Assembly: GCA_964552325.1 (NCBI GenBank)
Contig: CAZKHA010000039.1
Coordinates: 1-25,236 of the forward strand
Origin: CAZKCK01 sp964552325
Lineage (GTDB): Bacteria > Bacteroidota > Bacteroidia > Bacteroidales > TTA-H9
Length of the DNA: 25,236 nucleotides
Direction: 5' to 3'
Below are positions 1 through 7,671 of this stretch, one piece after another. The translations under genes and the position numbers were made by a program. Each line of letters opens with the position of its first letter. Position 1 is the first letter of the stretch. The notes under the pieces are model-generated. The model did no database searches, was not told where the DNA came from, and saw only the letters and a program-made list of their open reading frames with translations.

Positions 1-1100
1 TCAATTTCTATTGCTTTGTTTTCGGGATTGTAAACTGGTTTGCCTGTAAAAAACAATGTTCCTTTTATGCTCCCGTGAACTGTTGCCTCCACAATCAAGC
101 GATCGTAACTGCCATAAATCTTAACGTCATCAATGGTAAGGCTTCGTTTCCCATCTTTAAAGGTTTGGTTTAGCAGTTGTTTTTTGGCGGTTTCTTCAAT
201 ATAGGTATAGGGTATAGTGGTTAATAGGTTAACATCAAATCCATCATCAATATTTTGGGTTAGTTTTAAATTAGGGAGTTTTGTGATAGGTTCGCTTGGT
301 GGATCTTGATTAACAAAGCATTTGGTTGTTGACACGATACCAACTTTATAAACTATTTTCCCCCCAACGCCCTTTATGGGCATCGATTTTATTTCGAGTG
401 GGTTTATTTTTAGCCATGCATTGTACTCATCCGATAGTTTTATCGGTTTCTGGATGGCTTCCCATGTTTCTGCGGCCATTTTTTTGAGGTCGAACCCATT
501 TGCAACGGCCTTGTCAATCTCTTTCGAAATTCGTTCTTGATTGGATTTCAGTACTTCATCGGCAATGTAGGTTACTGGTATGTTTATGCCAGCTAATTTT
601 AAGGTTGGAGGTTTTATCCATTTATAATCTTTTGGAAAAGTATTGGTTTTTATGCTCCAATCGGGTGCTATTCCGAGAATGGTTTTGTATTTCAGTTGTA
701 TTTCGGCGTTTAGTTCATAGGTGTCAGAAATGGTAAGGCCAAATTTTTCAAGTTTCACGCCAAGTTTTATCGAAAGTTTTAGAGGAATTTGCCATTCCAA
801 TTCTGAACCTTCGAGTCTTATGACTATTTGCCCTGTTTTCCATGCCTTTATCATTAAATTGTCGTCTTCAAGGTCGCTGTCTTCGTATAAGAGGCCAGTT
901 AAATTCTTGTTCACAAGTTGCTCCAAATCTTTTACTTCGATATCTAGTGGCAGGTTTATGGTTGATTTTGCCGGTATTATTTCAATGTTGCTGTAATACT
1001 CTAATGGTTTCTCGGGTTTTATCGAACTGCAAGATACCATTAGCCACGTAAGAAGACTAATCGCAAGAAGGTTAATAAATTGGTATATAGTATGTTTCAT
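1..1100 (-). CDS. DUF4403 family lipoprotein, C-terminus cut by window edge
   Basis: An uninterrupted minus-strand frame runs from an ATG at 1100 to the window edge (366 full codons, no stop). The N-terminus is a lipoprotein signal: a hydrophobic stretch ending MVSC, with Cys24 as the likely lipidated residue, so an envelope location is expected. The rest is beta-rich, with alternating hydrophobic residues, a segment near residue 90 reading GQIVIRLEGSELEWQIPLKL, and a late GTLFFTGKPVYNPE segment. These resemble DUF4403, a Bacteroidota family of unknown function with tandem lipid-binding-like beta domains. The family assignment is from memory of its pattern and is moderately sure. The short plus-strand frames at 500-1051 are antisense shadows. 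It is divergent from ftsE across a 191-bp gap. Function is unknown. Confidence 0.75.
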   Translation of the reverse strand, partial: MKHTIYQFINLLAISLLTWLMVSCSSIKPEKPLEYYSNIEIIPAKSTINLPLDIEVKDLEQLVNKNLTGLLYEDSDLEDDNLMIKAWKTGQIVIRLEGSELEWQIPLKLSIKLGVKLEKFGLTISDTYELNAEIQLKYKTILGIAPDWSIKTNTFPKDYKWIKPPTLKLAGINIPVTYIADEVLKSNQERISKEIDKAVANGFDLKKMAAETWEAIQKPIKLSDEYNAWLKINPLEIKSMPIKGVGGKIVYKVGIVSTTKCFVNQDPPSEPITKLPNLKLTQNIDDGFDVNLLTTIPYTYIEETAKKQLLNQTFKDGKRSLTIDDVKIYGSYDRLIVEATVHGSIKGTLFFTGKPVYNPENKAIEI

Positions 1101-1217
1101 AGTAATTGAATGAACTTTTTTTTGAAATTTTAAATGCAGATTTCCTAAAGAAGATCTTACAAAGGCTTTTGTAATCATGCAACTGAGTTTCGCCAGTTAT
1201 CAAATTGGCAGCTTTCT

Positions 1218-1252
1218 TTTGTAAGGGCAAATTTATGAAAAGAGTATCTTTG
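1218..1252 (+). promoter_or_regulatory. Bacteroidota-type promoter of ftsE
   Basis: TTTG at 1218-1221 is followed after 23 bp by TATCTTTG at 1245-1252, matching the Bacteroidota primary-sigma form TTG-N17..23-TAnnTTTG. Transcription would begin near 1258, about 30 bp before the ATG at 1292. This is sequence match only. Confidence 0.5.
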
Positions 1253-1291
1253 TGCTTTAAAACATTTTCGTTTTCAAAATAATTGGTTCCT

Positions 1292-2014
1292 ATGTCAGAA
1301 ATTGTTCGATTACATGGTGTTTCCGTATTTCAGAATAATATATTGATTTTGAGTGGTATTAACCTTTCTATCCAACCCGGTGAGTTTGTTTACATCATTG
1401 GCAAGACAGGTTCTGGAAAGAGCAGCCTGCTTAAAACTATCTATGCAGAAATACCTATGTTGGATGGTGAAGGGCAAGTTGCAGGATTTGATTTGCGTAA
1501 TCTGCACCGTAAAGAAGTGCCTCTTTTGCGACGCAAACTGGGCATTGTTTTTCAAGATTTCCAATTGTTGTCCGATCGATCAGTTGCTGATAATTTAAAG
1601 TTTGTGATGAAGGCCACGGGTTGGAAAGATAAAGTGAAGATTCAGGATAACGTGAACTATCTCTTACAGAAAACGGGAATCCCTACCAAGGGCTTCAAGC
1701 TTCCTCACCAACTCTCGGGTGGCGAACAACAACGCGTTGGCGTTGCACGCGCCCTCATTAACAACCCAGCTGTAATTATTGCCGATGAGCCAACCGGAAA
1801 CCTAGATCCCGAATCCTCAGAAGGCATCATGAAGTTACTTTTAGAAATTAGTGCCAATGGATGTGCTGTACTGATGGCCACACACAACTATAACCTAATC
1901 CGCAAATTCCCCTCCCGGGTTGTACGGCTCGACCAAGGCCGTTTAACAGAAGCCGCAGCCGATGCATCGTTCTGGACCATGATTGAAAACCAAGGGAACC
2001 TAGATGTGATCTAG
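1292..2014 (+). CDS. ftsE: FtsE-like cell-division ABC ATPase
   Basis: This 240-residue ABC ATPase has every nucleotide-binding motif: Walker A GKTGSGKS (37-44), Q-loop Gln88, signature LSGGEQ (141-146), Walker B AVIIADE (160-166), D-loop near 172 and switch His198. Length and the sequence DEPTGNLDPE fit the FtsE/LolD/MacB group, and the overall pattern fits FtsE best. FtsE pairs with FtsX at the inner membrane and drives activation of septal peptidoglycan hydrolases. I chose ATG 1292 over the in-frame TTG at 1283 because it gives the usual MSE start. No ftsX is adjacent; in Bacteroidota the two genes are commonly unlinked. The stop lies 8 bp from the stop of the convergent glycosyltransferase, leaving no room for a terminator between them. 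LolD is the main alternative. Confidence 0.85.
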   Translation: MSEIVRLHGVSVFQNNILILSGINLSIQPGEFVYIIGKTGSGKSSLLKTIYAEIPMLDGEGQVAGFDLRNLHRKEVPLLRRKLGIVFQDFQLLSDRSVADNLKFVMKATGWKDKVKIQDNVNYLLQKTGIPTKGFKLPHQLSGGEQQRVGVARALINNPAVIIADEPTGNLDPESSEGIMKLLLEISANGCAVLMATHNYNLIRKFPSRVVRLDQGRLTEAAADASFWTMIENQGNLDVI

Positions 2015-2022
2015 CTGCTTGA

Positions 2023-3156
2023 TTATAGATATTTTAGCAGGGTATTGATATTGTTGTGATTTGAGAAGTCCTTTTCAAGAAGGTCCTTCCTTTTCGTTAT
2101 TTCTTCGTGGCCGAAACTTTTGCTAAACAATTTATTTAATTCATCAAGTATAGCGGGTGCCGTGTTTGCAATAGTGCAAAGTTGGTGAAGGTTTGTGCCT
2201 TCAAGCATACTTGAATTAACCAAGCAGTACTTGCCTTTGTATAGGGTATTTAGTAGTTTGAGCTTTAAGCCAGTTGGTTGAAACGTAACCAATACATTAA
2301 CATGAGCTGCCTCAAGTAAACCAAAGAGCTCATCATCAGTTGGGTTGGCAATTATTTTGATATTGCTATAGGGTTCACTAAGTTTATATAATGATGCTGG
2401 TGGGTTCAATCCCGCTATAACGAAAGGAAGGATGTTTTTCGAAAAAACATCTTTGATTAAAAATTCAGCTGCTTGAAGGTTTTCGGCTACCGAAAGCTTC
2501 CCATGATAAAGGGCAAAACTTTGTTTACCTGGCTTGCTGCTTACCTCATTATTTGGGTGAAAGCTTGGCAAATACACCACACGCCTATTCGGAAACTTGT
2601 TTTGGAGGTAAGTAGTATCTGATTTAGATACAACTAACATTAAATCGGCATACTGCAATTTTTTTTGGAAATACCACAGTTTTGCGCTCTCAAGTATAAA
2701 GTAGGCTTTGGTTAGGATTTTTTTGGTTGATTTTGCTAAATGAAGGTAATATTGATGCTCGATATTGCTTTCACGATAAATCTTAAAACGATGCCGCAAA
2801 GCGTTGTGATTTATCAAGGAACACGTGTGTAATCCTTCGAAAAGAATTGGGTAATCGTCCAATAGCAAGTTTTTCAGCAATTGTTCATTTTCGCGGCTAG
2901 CAACAATATAGGGTTTTGTTGAAAGCTGGCTCAGCAAACCTGTTTTTCGCTTGTAGTAATAGATTTTATAGCAAAGTTTAGCTAATTCTGGCGAAGGTTT
3001 TCTGTCACCGTATTCAAAACAGTGCAAAATTGTTTCAACACCAGCATCTTTTAGGTGAACCAATTTGTAAAACACATCAATTACACCACCATAATTAGCC
3101 GGAAATGGAATGTCGAAGGCTATGATATGTAAGTGTTTACGCGATGAATTTTCCAT
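2023..3156 (-). CDS. Glycosyltransferase, GT4-like
   Basis: This 377-residue protein has the two-lobed GT-B layout. The N-terminal lobe begins with a beta strand and a glycine pair (PFPANYGGVIDVF, about 18-30), typical of the acceptor lobe. The C-terminal lobe carries an ALYHGKLSVAENLQAAEFL segment (about 235-255) and a late GLKLKLLNTLYKGKYCLVN segment (about 315-335), as in GT4/family 1 enzymes. No signal peptide or membrane span is evident, so it should act at the cytoplasmic face on a surface or lipid-linked glycan. Donor and acceptor cannot be read from sequence. The start overlaps the end of the upstream glycosyltransferase by 20 bp, so the pair is translated from one message and probably acts on the same glycan. 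Confidence 0.75.
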   Translation of the reverse strand: MENSSRKHLHIIAFDIPFPANYGGVIDVFYKLVHLKDAGVETILHCFEYGDRKPSPELAKLCYKIYYYKRKTGLLSQLSTKPYIVASRENEQLLKNLLLDDYPILFEGLHTCSLINHNALRHRFKIYRESNIEHQYYLHLAKSTKKILTKAYFILESAKLWYFQKKLQYADLMLVVSKSDTTYLQNKFPNRRVVYLPSFHPNNEVSSKPGKQSFALYHGKLSVAENLQAAEFLIKDVFSKNILPFVIAGLNPPASLYKLSEPYSNIKIIANPTDDELFGLLEAAHVNVLVTFQPTGLKLKLLNTLYKGKYCLVNSSMLEGTNLHQLCTIANTAPAILDELNKLFSKSFGHEEITKRKDLLEKDFSNHNNINTLLKYL

Positions 3157-4255
3157 AAATTTCTTTTAGGGTTAGTTCTTCGTGTTCCCAACAAAGCTCT
3201 TGAGCGGCTTTTTTGCAGTTGGCCTTGTAAGTAGCAGCTTTGCCCTCGTCATGAATCAGTCCGTTAATTTTGGCCGCAATATGTTTTGGATCATGGTTTT
3301 CAATAGTTTCGCCCACACCATACTGTTCAATTATTCGTTTTATTTCAACCATCGGGCTAGCCAAAATGGGTATTCCGGCATGAATGTAATCAAACAATTT
3401 GTTCGGTAGGCTGTATCTGTAATTTGGATTTGTGTCCTTATCAAGGGTTAAACCAAGATTGGCATTAGCAGTATAATGCATTAATTCTGTGTAAGGTAGT
3501 TTGCCAATAAACTTAACTTTGTTGCTTAATCCAAGTCTCGTTGCTATCATTTTTAACGAATCGAGCACATCACCCGAACCAATAATCAGCAAAACTGCGT
3601 TTTCAATGTATTGCATGGCTTCCACCAATTCTTCTGCTCCCCGTTGTATATTGATGCCTGCACCTTGCAAAATCAGGATGGAGGTTTTTTCGGGCAAGCC
3701 CAATTCTTTTCTTGATTTGAATTGCTGTGAGCGAATTCTGGTGGGTACATTGCGTATTACTTTAACACGAATGGGATATTTAGCCTCAAAAATGTCAGCT
3801 ATTGAGCGGTTTACGGTTATTACATCTGTAAGTTTTGGTAAAATGAGCCTTTCTAAGGTTTCCCATATTCCTTTAATTATTGGGCGGTTAATAACTTCTG
3901 GGGTTTCGGTAAACAGCTCATGGCTGTCGTACACTACAGGAACATGTTTTATTCTGCTTATCAAAAAATTCGGAAGCAAAGTATCCAAGTCATTTGATAC
4001 CAGTAAGTTGGTTCTATGTGAGAGTAAGAAAAAGAACAAGCGTACATTGAATTCAGCATAGAACAACGGACCTCTAACAAAAAGTAGCTTCATTCGATGC
4101 ATTCTATATGCTCTCACATCTAACGACAGGCTATTCTTTAGTTTGCGGCCAACCAAAAGTACTTCAAAACCCATCGCAGTTAGGCTTGTGCAAACTTTAT
4201 TAACCCGTTGATCGGTAGCAAGGTCGTTTATTACAGAAACGATAACTTTTTTCAA
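3137..4255 (-). CDS. Glycosyltransferase family 4
   Basis: This is a GT-B glycosyltransferase of about 372 residues. Family features include the N-terminal motif VISVINDLATDQRVNKV read as VIVSVINDLATDQRV here, the central PVVYDSHELFTETPEV segment, a VITVNRSIADIF segment at the domain junction, and the C-terminal LPNKLFDYIHAGIPILAS donor-site segment. The reading frame stays open to 4306, but that upstream start lies inside the proS terminator hairpin. I therefore prefer the TTG at 4255, which gives MKKVIVSVINDLATDQRV, a normal family start. TTG is rare as a start, so the exact 5' end is uncertain. No promoter fits in the 16-26 bp between terminator and start, so expression may depend on readthrough from proS. 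It is followed by the second glycosyltransferase with a 20-bp overlap. Confidence 0.78.
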   Translation of the reverse strand: MKKVIVSVINDLATDQRVNKVCTSLTAMGFEVLLVGRKLKNSLSLDVRAYRMHRMKLLFVRGPLFYAEFNVRLFFFLLSHRTNLLVSNDLDTLLPNFLISRIKHVPVVYDSHELFTETPEVINRPIIKGIWETLERLILPKLTDVITVNRSIADIFEAKYPIRVKVIRNVPTRIRSQQFKSRKELGLPEKTSILILQGAGINIQRGAEELVEAMQYIENAVLLIIGSGDVLDSLKMIATRLGLSNKVKFIGKLPYTELMHYTANANLGLTLDKDTNPNYRYSLPNKLFDYIHAGIPILASPMVEIKRIIEQYGVGETIENHDPKHIAAKINGLIHDEGKAATYKANCKKAAQELCWEHEELTLKEIYGKFIA

Positions 4256-4270
4256 ATTGATGGGTGTTGG

Positions 4271-4311
4271 TAAAATTAAAACGGCGTTGCGCCTTGGTAA
4301 TTGCAACGCCG
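4271..4311 (-). terminator. Intrinsic terminator of proS
   Basis: A perfect 9-bp stem (4282-4290 with 4303-4311, CGGCGTTGC paired with GCAACGCCG) encloses a 12-nt loop. On the minus strand a T-rich tract, TTTTAATTTTA (4281-4271), follows. It lies 22 bp after the proS stop. Confidence 0.75.
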
Positions 4312-4332
4312 ATTATTTTCGCAAGCTTGAAC

Positions 4333-5805
4333 TTAATATGCCCGGGCAAATACAACCCTGTAGGGTGACGGTTTTCCGGAATAAACACATAAGCCTTCTT
4401 CAGCTTCAGGCTCAATAGGTATCAGGCGGATGGTGGCTTTGGTTTCTTCTTTTATCTTTTGCTCGGTTTCGGGCGTGCCATCCCAATGGGCATATATAAA
4501 TCCACCTTTTTCAATTTGTACCAAGAATTCTTCCCAAGAATCAACTTTGAATGTATTAAGATCTCTAAAATTAAATGATTTGAGATAGAGGTTTTCTTGT
4601 ATTTGTTCTAAAAGGTTCTCAATTTTGGTGGCCAAATCAACCATTTCAAGAATTGATTTTTCCAAGGTATCGCGGCGCGCCACCTCTACGGTGCCATTCT
4701 CAAGGTCGCGAGGGCCTATGGCTATGCGTATGGGCACTCCTTTAAATTCATATTCATTAAATTTCCAACCAGGAGTATAGGAATCGCGGTCGTCGTATTT
4801 TACGCTTATGCCTTTAGCTTTCAAGCTACTGATAATCTCATCCACTTTTTGGCTGATAGCCTGTAGTTGTTCGGCTTTTTTATAAATGGGTACAATTACA
4901 ACTTGATAAGGTGCGAGTTTTGGTGGTAAAACCAAGCCATTGTCATCAGAATGTGTCATAATGAGCGCTCCCATTAAACGTGTAGATACACCCCATGAAG
5001 TAGCCCATACATAGTCTTGCTTATTTTCTTTGCTCAAAAATTTTACCTCAAAAGCCTTGGCAAAGTTTTGGCCAAGGAAGTGAGAAGTACCTGCTTGCAA
5101 GGCCTTGCCATCTTGCATCAGCGCTTCAATACAAAAGGTTTCAATAGCACCGGCAAAGCGTTCGTTGGGGCTTTTAACACCTTTCAGCACCGGAATAGCC
5201 ATCCAGTTTTCGGCAAAATTGGCATATACATCCAGCATTCGCTTGGTTTCTTCAATTGCTTCTTCTGAAGTAGCATGCGCAGTATGGCCTTCTTGCCATA
5301 AGAATTCAGCGGTGCGTAAGAATAGTCTGGTACGCATCTCCCACCTAACTACATTTGCCCATTGGTTAATCAACAATGGCAAGTCGCGGTACGATTGTAT
5401 CCAATTTCTATAGGTATCCCAAATAATGGTTTCGCTGGTTGGGCGAACAATGAGTTCTTCTTCAAGCTTTGCATCGGGGTCAACTATTACGCCTTTGCCA
5501 TCAGGATCGTTTTTTAACCGATAATGGGTAACAACGGCACATTCTTTGGCAAATCCTTCAACGTGACTGGCCTCTTTACTGAAGAATGATTTGGGGATGA
5601 AAAGAGGGAAGTAGGCATTAACATGCCCTGTATCTTTAAACATTTTGTCAAGAGCTTGTTGCATCTTTTCCCAAATGGCATAGCCATAAGGTTTAATTAC
5701 CATGCACCCTCTAACTGCAGAGTTTTCGGCAAGATCGGCTTTTATAACCAGATCATTATACCATTGGGAATAATTCTCTTCGCGAGTTGAAAAATTTTTT
5801 GCCAT
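4333..5805 (-). CDS. proS: Prolyl-tRNA synthetase, archaeal/eukaryal type
   Basis: The enzyme charges tRNA-Pro with proline using ATP in the cytoplasm. At 490 residues it is the short archaeal/eukaryal-type (ProS type 3) class II synthetase, which lacks the bacterial editing insertion. That form is normal in Bacteroidota. Visible features in order are the N-terminal VRGCMVIKPYGYAIWEKMQ segment (about 32-50), the RPTSETIIWDTYRNW segment and motif 2 region VRWEMRT...FLWQEGHTAHAT (about 122-178), the TSWGVSTRLMGALIM motif 3 region, the anticodon-binding domain (VVIVPIYKK onwards), and a C-terminal domain ending ARAY. Typical C-terminal tyrosine and full length support an intact gene. It is transcribed alone and ends at a clear hairpin terminator. 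Confidence 0.95.
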   Translation of the reverse strand: MAKNFSTREENYSQWYNDLVIKADLAENSAVRGCMVIKPYGYAIWEKMQQALDKMFKDTGHVNAYFPLFIPKSFFSKEASHVEGFAKECAVVTHYRLKNDPDGKGVIVDPDAKLEEELIVRPTSETIIWDTYRNWIQSYRDLPLLINQWANVVRWEMRTRLFLRTAEFLWQEGHTAHATSEEAIEETKRMLDVYANFAENWMAIPVLKGVKSPNERFAGAIETFCIEALMQDGKALQAGTSHFLGQNFAKAFEVKFLSKENKQDYVWATSWGVSTRLMGALIMTHSDDNGLVLPPKLAPYQVVIVPIYKKAEQLQAISQKVDEIISSLKAKGISVKYDDRDSYTPGWKFNEYEFKGVPIRIAIGPRDLENGTVEVARRDTLEKSILEMVDLATKIENLLEQIQENLYLKSFNFRDLNTFKVDSWEEFLVQIEKGGFIYAHWDGTPETEQKIKEETKATIRLIPIEPEAEEGLCVYSGKPSPYRVVFARAY

Positions 5806-5922
5806 AGTTTTACTGTGGTATGATATTTGGATAATTTTGAGGGGCTAAAACCTCATTTTTTAATTCGGCAAAATTAACAAATTCGCCTGAAATCAGCTTT
5901 TTATCAAACCAACATATTTATC

Positions 5923-5928
5923 GGAGGG
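5923..5928 (+). promoter_or_regulatory. Strong Shine-Dalgarno site
   Basis: GGAGGG lies 7 nt before the ATG at 5936. Strong Shine-Dalgarno sites are unusual in Bacteroidota, and the other genes of this window lack an obvious one. It fixes the start of the lipoprotein gene. Confidence 0.6.
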
Positions 5929-5935
5929 CAAAACC

Positions 5936-7594
5936 ATGAAAACCTATCATTTTATCTCCCTGGCTGCAATAGCCCTAGCTATAGGAGCTTGCACCACCTC
6001 ACGAGTAAGCAATGCACCTTTTGACGATGCATATTATTCGCCTAAGAATGCGCCTAGGCCTACCGAAGTAGTTGTGGTTAAATCAAATGAACCCATTCAA
6101 CAAGGTAGCACAACGCTTTATCAAAACCAAGAACCATCCGCTAATAATCAGGTAACTGACAAAAGGGATTTCACCATTGCCCAGCAACAGTATATCAATC
6201 AAAACAATGATACACTGCTGCTTTCAGAACCCGATAGGCAAGTATCAGCTGATTATTCAACCGAATACGAAACCGTGGAGTACGATGATTATTATGACTT
6301 TTCATATTCCCAACGGCTAAGACGGTTCCATAATCCAGTTTACGGTTTCTCTTACTACGACCCGTTTTACACCGATTTGTATTACAATACCTACGATCCG
6401 TTCTATTGGGGCTCAAGTCTGTCCTTTGGCCTTAACTGGAATTTCGGCCCTAGCTGGGGGTTCAATTGGGGTCTTGGTTTTGGATACCCATACAACTCGT
6501 GGTATAGCCCATGGGGTTGCAATTGGTATTCACCCTATTATTGGGGATCACCTTATCTATATGGCTATGGCTCTTATTGGCTTGGTTATAACAATGGTTA
6601 TTGGAATGGCAATAACTACGGAGGCAGCAATTGGGGCAGTAATTACAATGATAATTCCTATTATGGCAGACGAACTTCGCGCGGTTCAACCAATGTTGCA
6701 GGTTCAAATAACCCAAATAACCCGAATAATGATGGGTTTACTAATCGCCGTATATCAGCCTCTGGTGGTAACGCAGCCAGTGAAATAAATGCACAACCCT
6801 CTGGCGGTACATCAAATCCTTCAAGGCCCAGTACTTTTAGCCAACGACGTGTTGCCGAATCAGGGGCTACTACTAATGCTGGAGCCGAAAGAAATGACGC
6901 GTCAAACAGGGTTACAGTTAATCCGGCAGCTACCCGAATTGCAGCATCCAATTCACAAGCTACCGAAGGAAATGAAACATCTGGTAATGCAAGTGGGCAA
7001 ACAGTAAACCCAAGGGTAACAGCTTCAGGCAACGTCCAGAACCAATCAGCTCAAACTTCTGATGAACGATCAAATGCAGCCCAGGCACGGTATGGCAACC
7101 AACGTAATAACCCAACAACTGCTTCGGGCACACGCTATGATTACAACAAGTACAGTAGGGGAAATGCTGCCACACGACAAGATTTAGCCAAACCCAGAGC
7201 TACCGAAACCCAAGGTTCGGCAGGCAGGCAGCGTACCTATACTCCGCCTTCCTATTCACAACCAAGGTCTAGCAATAATTACGTAGCTCCTCGCAATCAG
7301 CAAAATAGCCAACCTGCCACTAGAGGCGACAATAATGTACGTACCCAACAGCGGCCTTACTCAGTACCTCAAAACCAATCAAATTCCAAAAGCTATACCC
7401 CTCCTTCTCGCAGCAATAACTCCACTTATAGCCCACCTTCCCAGCCACGTTCATCTTCATCGTCAGGTAATAGTAATTATACACCCTCCCGCTCATCGGG
7501 AAGTAGCAGTGGAGGTGGTAGCTACACTCCTTCGCGTTCCTCTGGCGGTAGCTCATCAGGCTCCTCAAGCGGAGGAGGTGGTCGTAGAAGGTAA
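5936..7594 (+). CDS. Low-complexity aromatic/Ser-rich lipoprotein
   Basis: I do not recognise a functional domain in this 552-residue protein. It begins with a lipoprotein signal (hydrophobic core, then IGAC, Cys19), so an outer or inner membrane anchor is expected. Residues about 115-240 are very rich in Tyr, Trp, Gly, Asn and Phe, with repeated short WG/YG/NW units. Residues about 240-430 are Asn/Ala/Thr/Ser-rich. The last 140 residues contain imperfect repeats of the type YTPPSxS / YTPSRSSG and end in a Gly-rich GGGGRRR tail. Such composition suggests an extended, surface-exposed or matrix-like polypeptide. It sits directly before a FadL-like barrel on the same strand (77-bp gap), and the two may be co-transcribed. 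It has the strongest ribosome binding site in the window. Confidence 0.8.
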   Translation: MKTYHFISLAAIALAIGACTTSRVSNAPFDDAYYSPKNAPRPTEVVVVKSNEPIQQGSTTLYQNQEPSANNQVTDKRDFTIAQQQYINQNNDTLLLSEPDRQVSADYSTEYETVEYDDYYDFSYSQRLRRFHNPVYGFSYYDPFYTDLYYNTYDPFYWGSSLSFGLNWNFGPSWGFNWGLGFGYPYNSWYSPWGCNWYSPYYWGSPYLYGYGSYWLGYNNGYWNGNNYGGSNWGSNYNDNSYYGRRTSRGSTNVAGSNNPNNPNNDGFTNRRISASGGNAASEINAQPSGGTSNPSRPSTFSQRRVAESGATTNAGAERNDASNRVTVNPAATRIAASNSQATEGNETSGNASGQTVNPRVTASGNVQNQSAQTSDERSNAAQARYGNQRNNPTTASGTRYDYNKYSRGNAATRQDLAKPRATETQGSAGRQRTYTPPSYSQPRSSNNYVAPRNQQNSQPATRGDNNVRTQQRPYSVPQNQSNSKSYTPPSRSNNSTYSPPSQPRSSSSSGNSNYTPSRSSGSSSGGGSYTPSRSSGGSSSGSSSGGGGRRR

Positions 7595-7671
7595 AATAAT
7601 AAAGAACCAAGATTAGAAATTAGAAAGATAGTTAATTTGTTGAATAATAACAACTTTTAAAAATTGAATTT

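Noticed and set aside
500..1051. Three short plus-strand frames
   Set aside because: They are antisense to the continuous minus-strand DUF4403 lipoprotein frame, which has a signal peptide and family pattern; the plus-strand translations have none.
3501..4061. Plus-strand frame of 186 codons
   Set aside because: It is antisense to the glycosyltransferase at 3137-4255, whose conserved motifs are clear.
5838..5861. Small hairpin followed by T6 between proS and the lipoprotein gene
   Set aside because: The stem is only 5 bp and no plus-strand gene ends there; it overlaps a TAATTTTG promoter-like motif and is more likely part of the divergent promoter region.
5832..5876. TAATTTTG motifs on both strands in the proS/lipoprotein gap
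   Set aside because: Each matches the -7 form, but neither has a proper TTG at 17-23 bp upstream, so I did not list them as promoters.
6661..7032. Minus-strand frame of 123 codons
   Set aside because: It is antisense to the low-complexity lipoprotein gene; its length reflects the biased codons of the repeat region.
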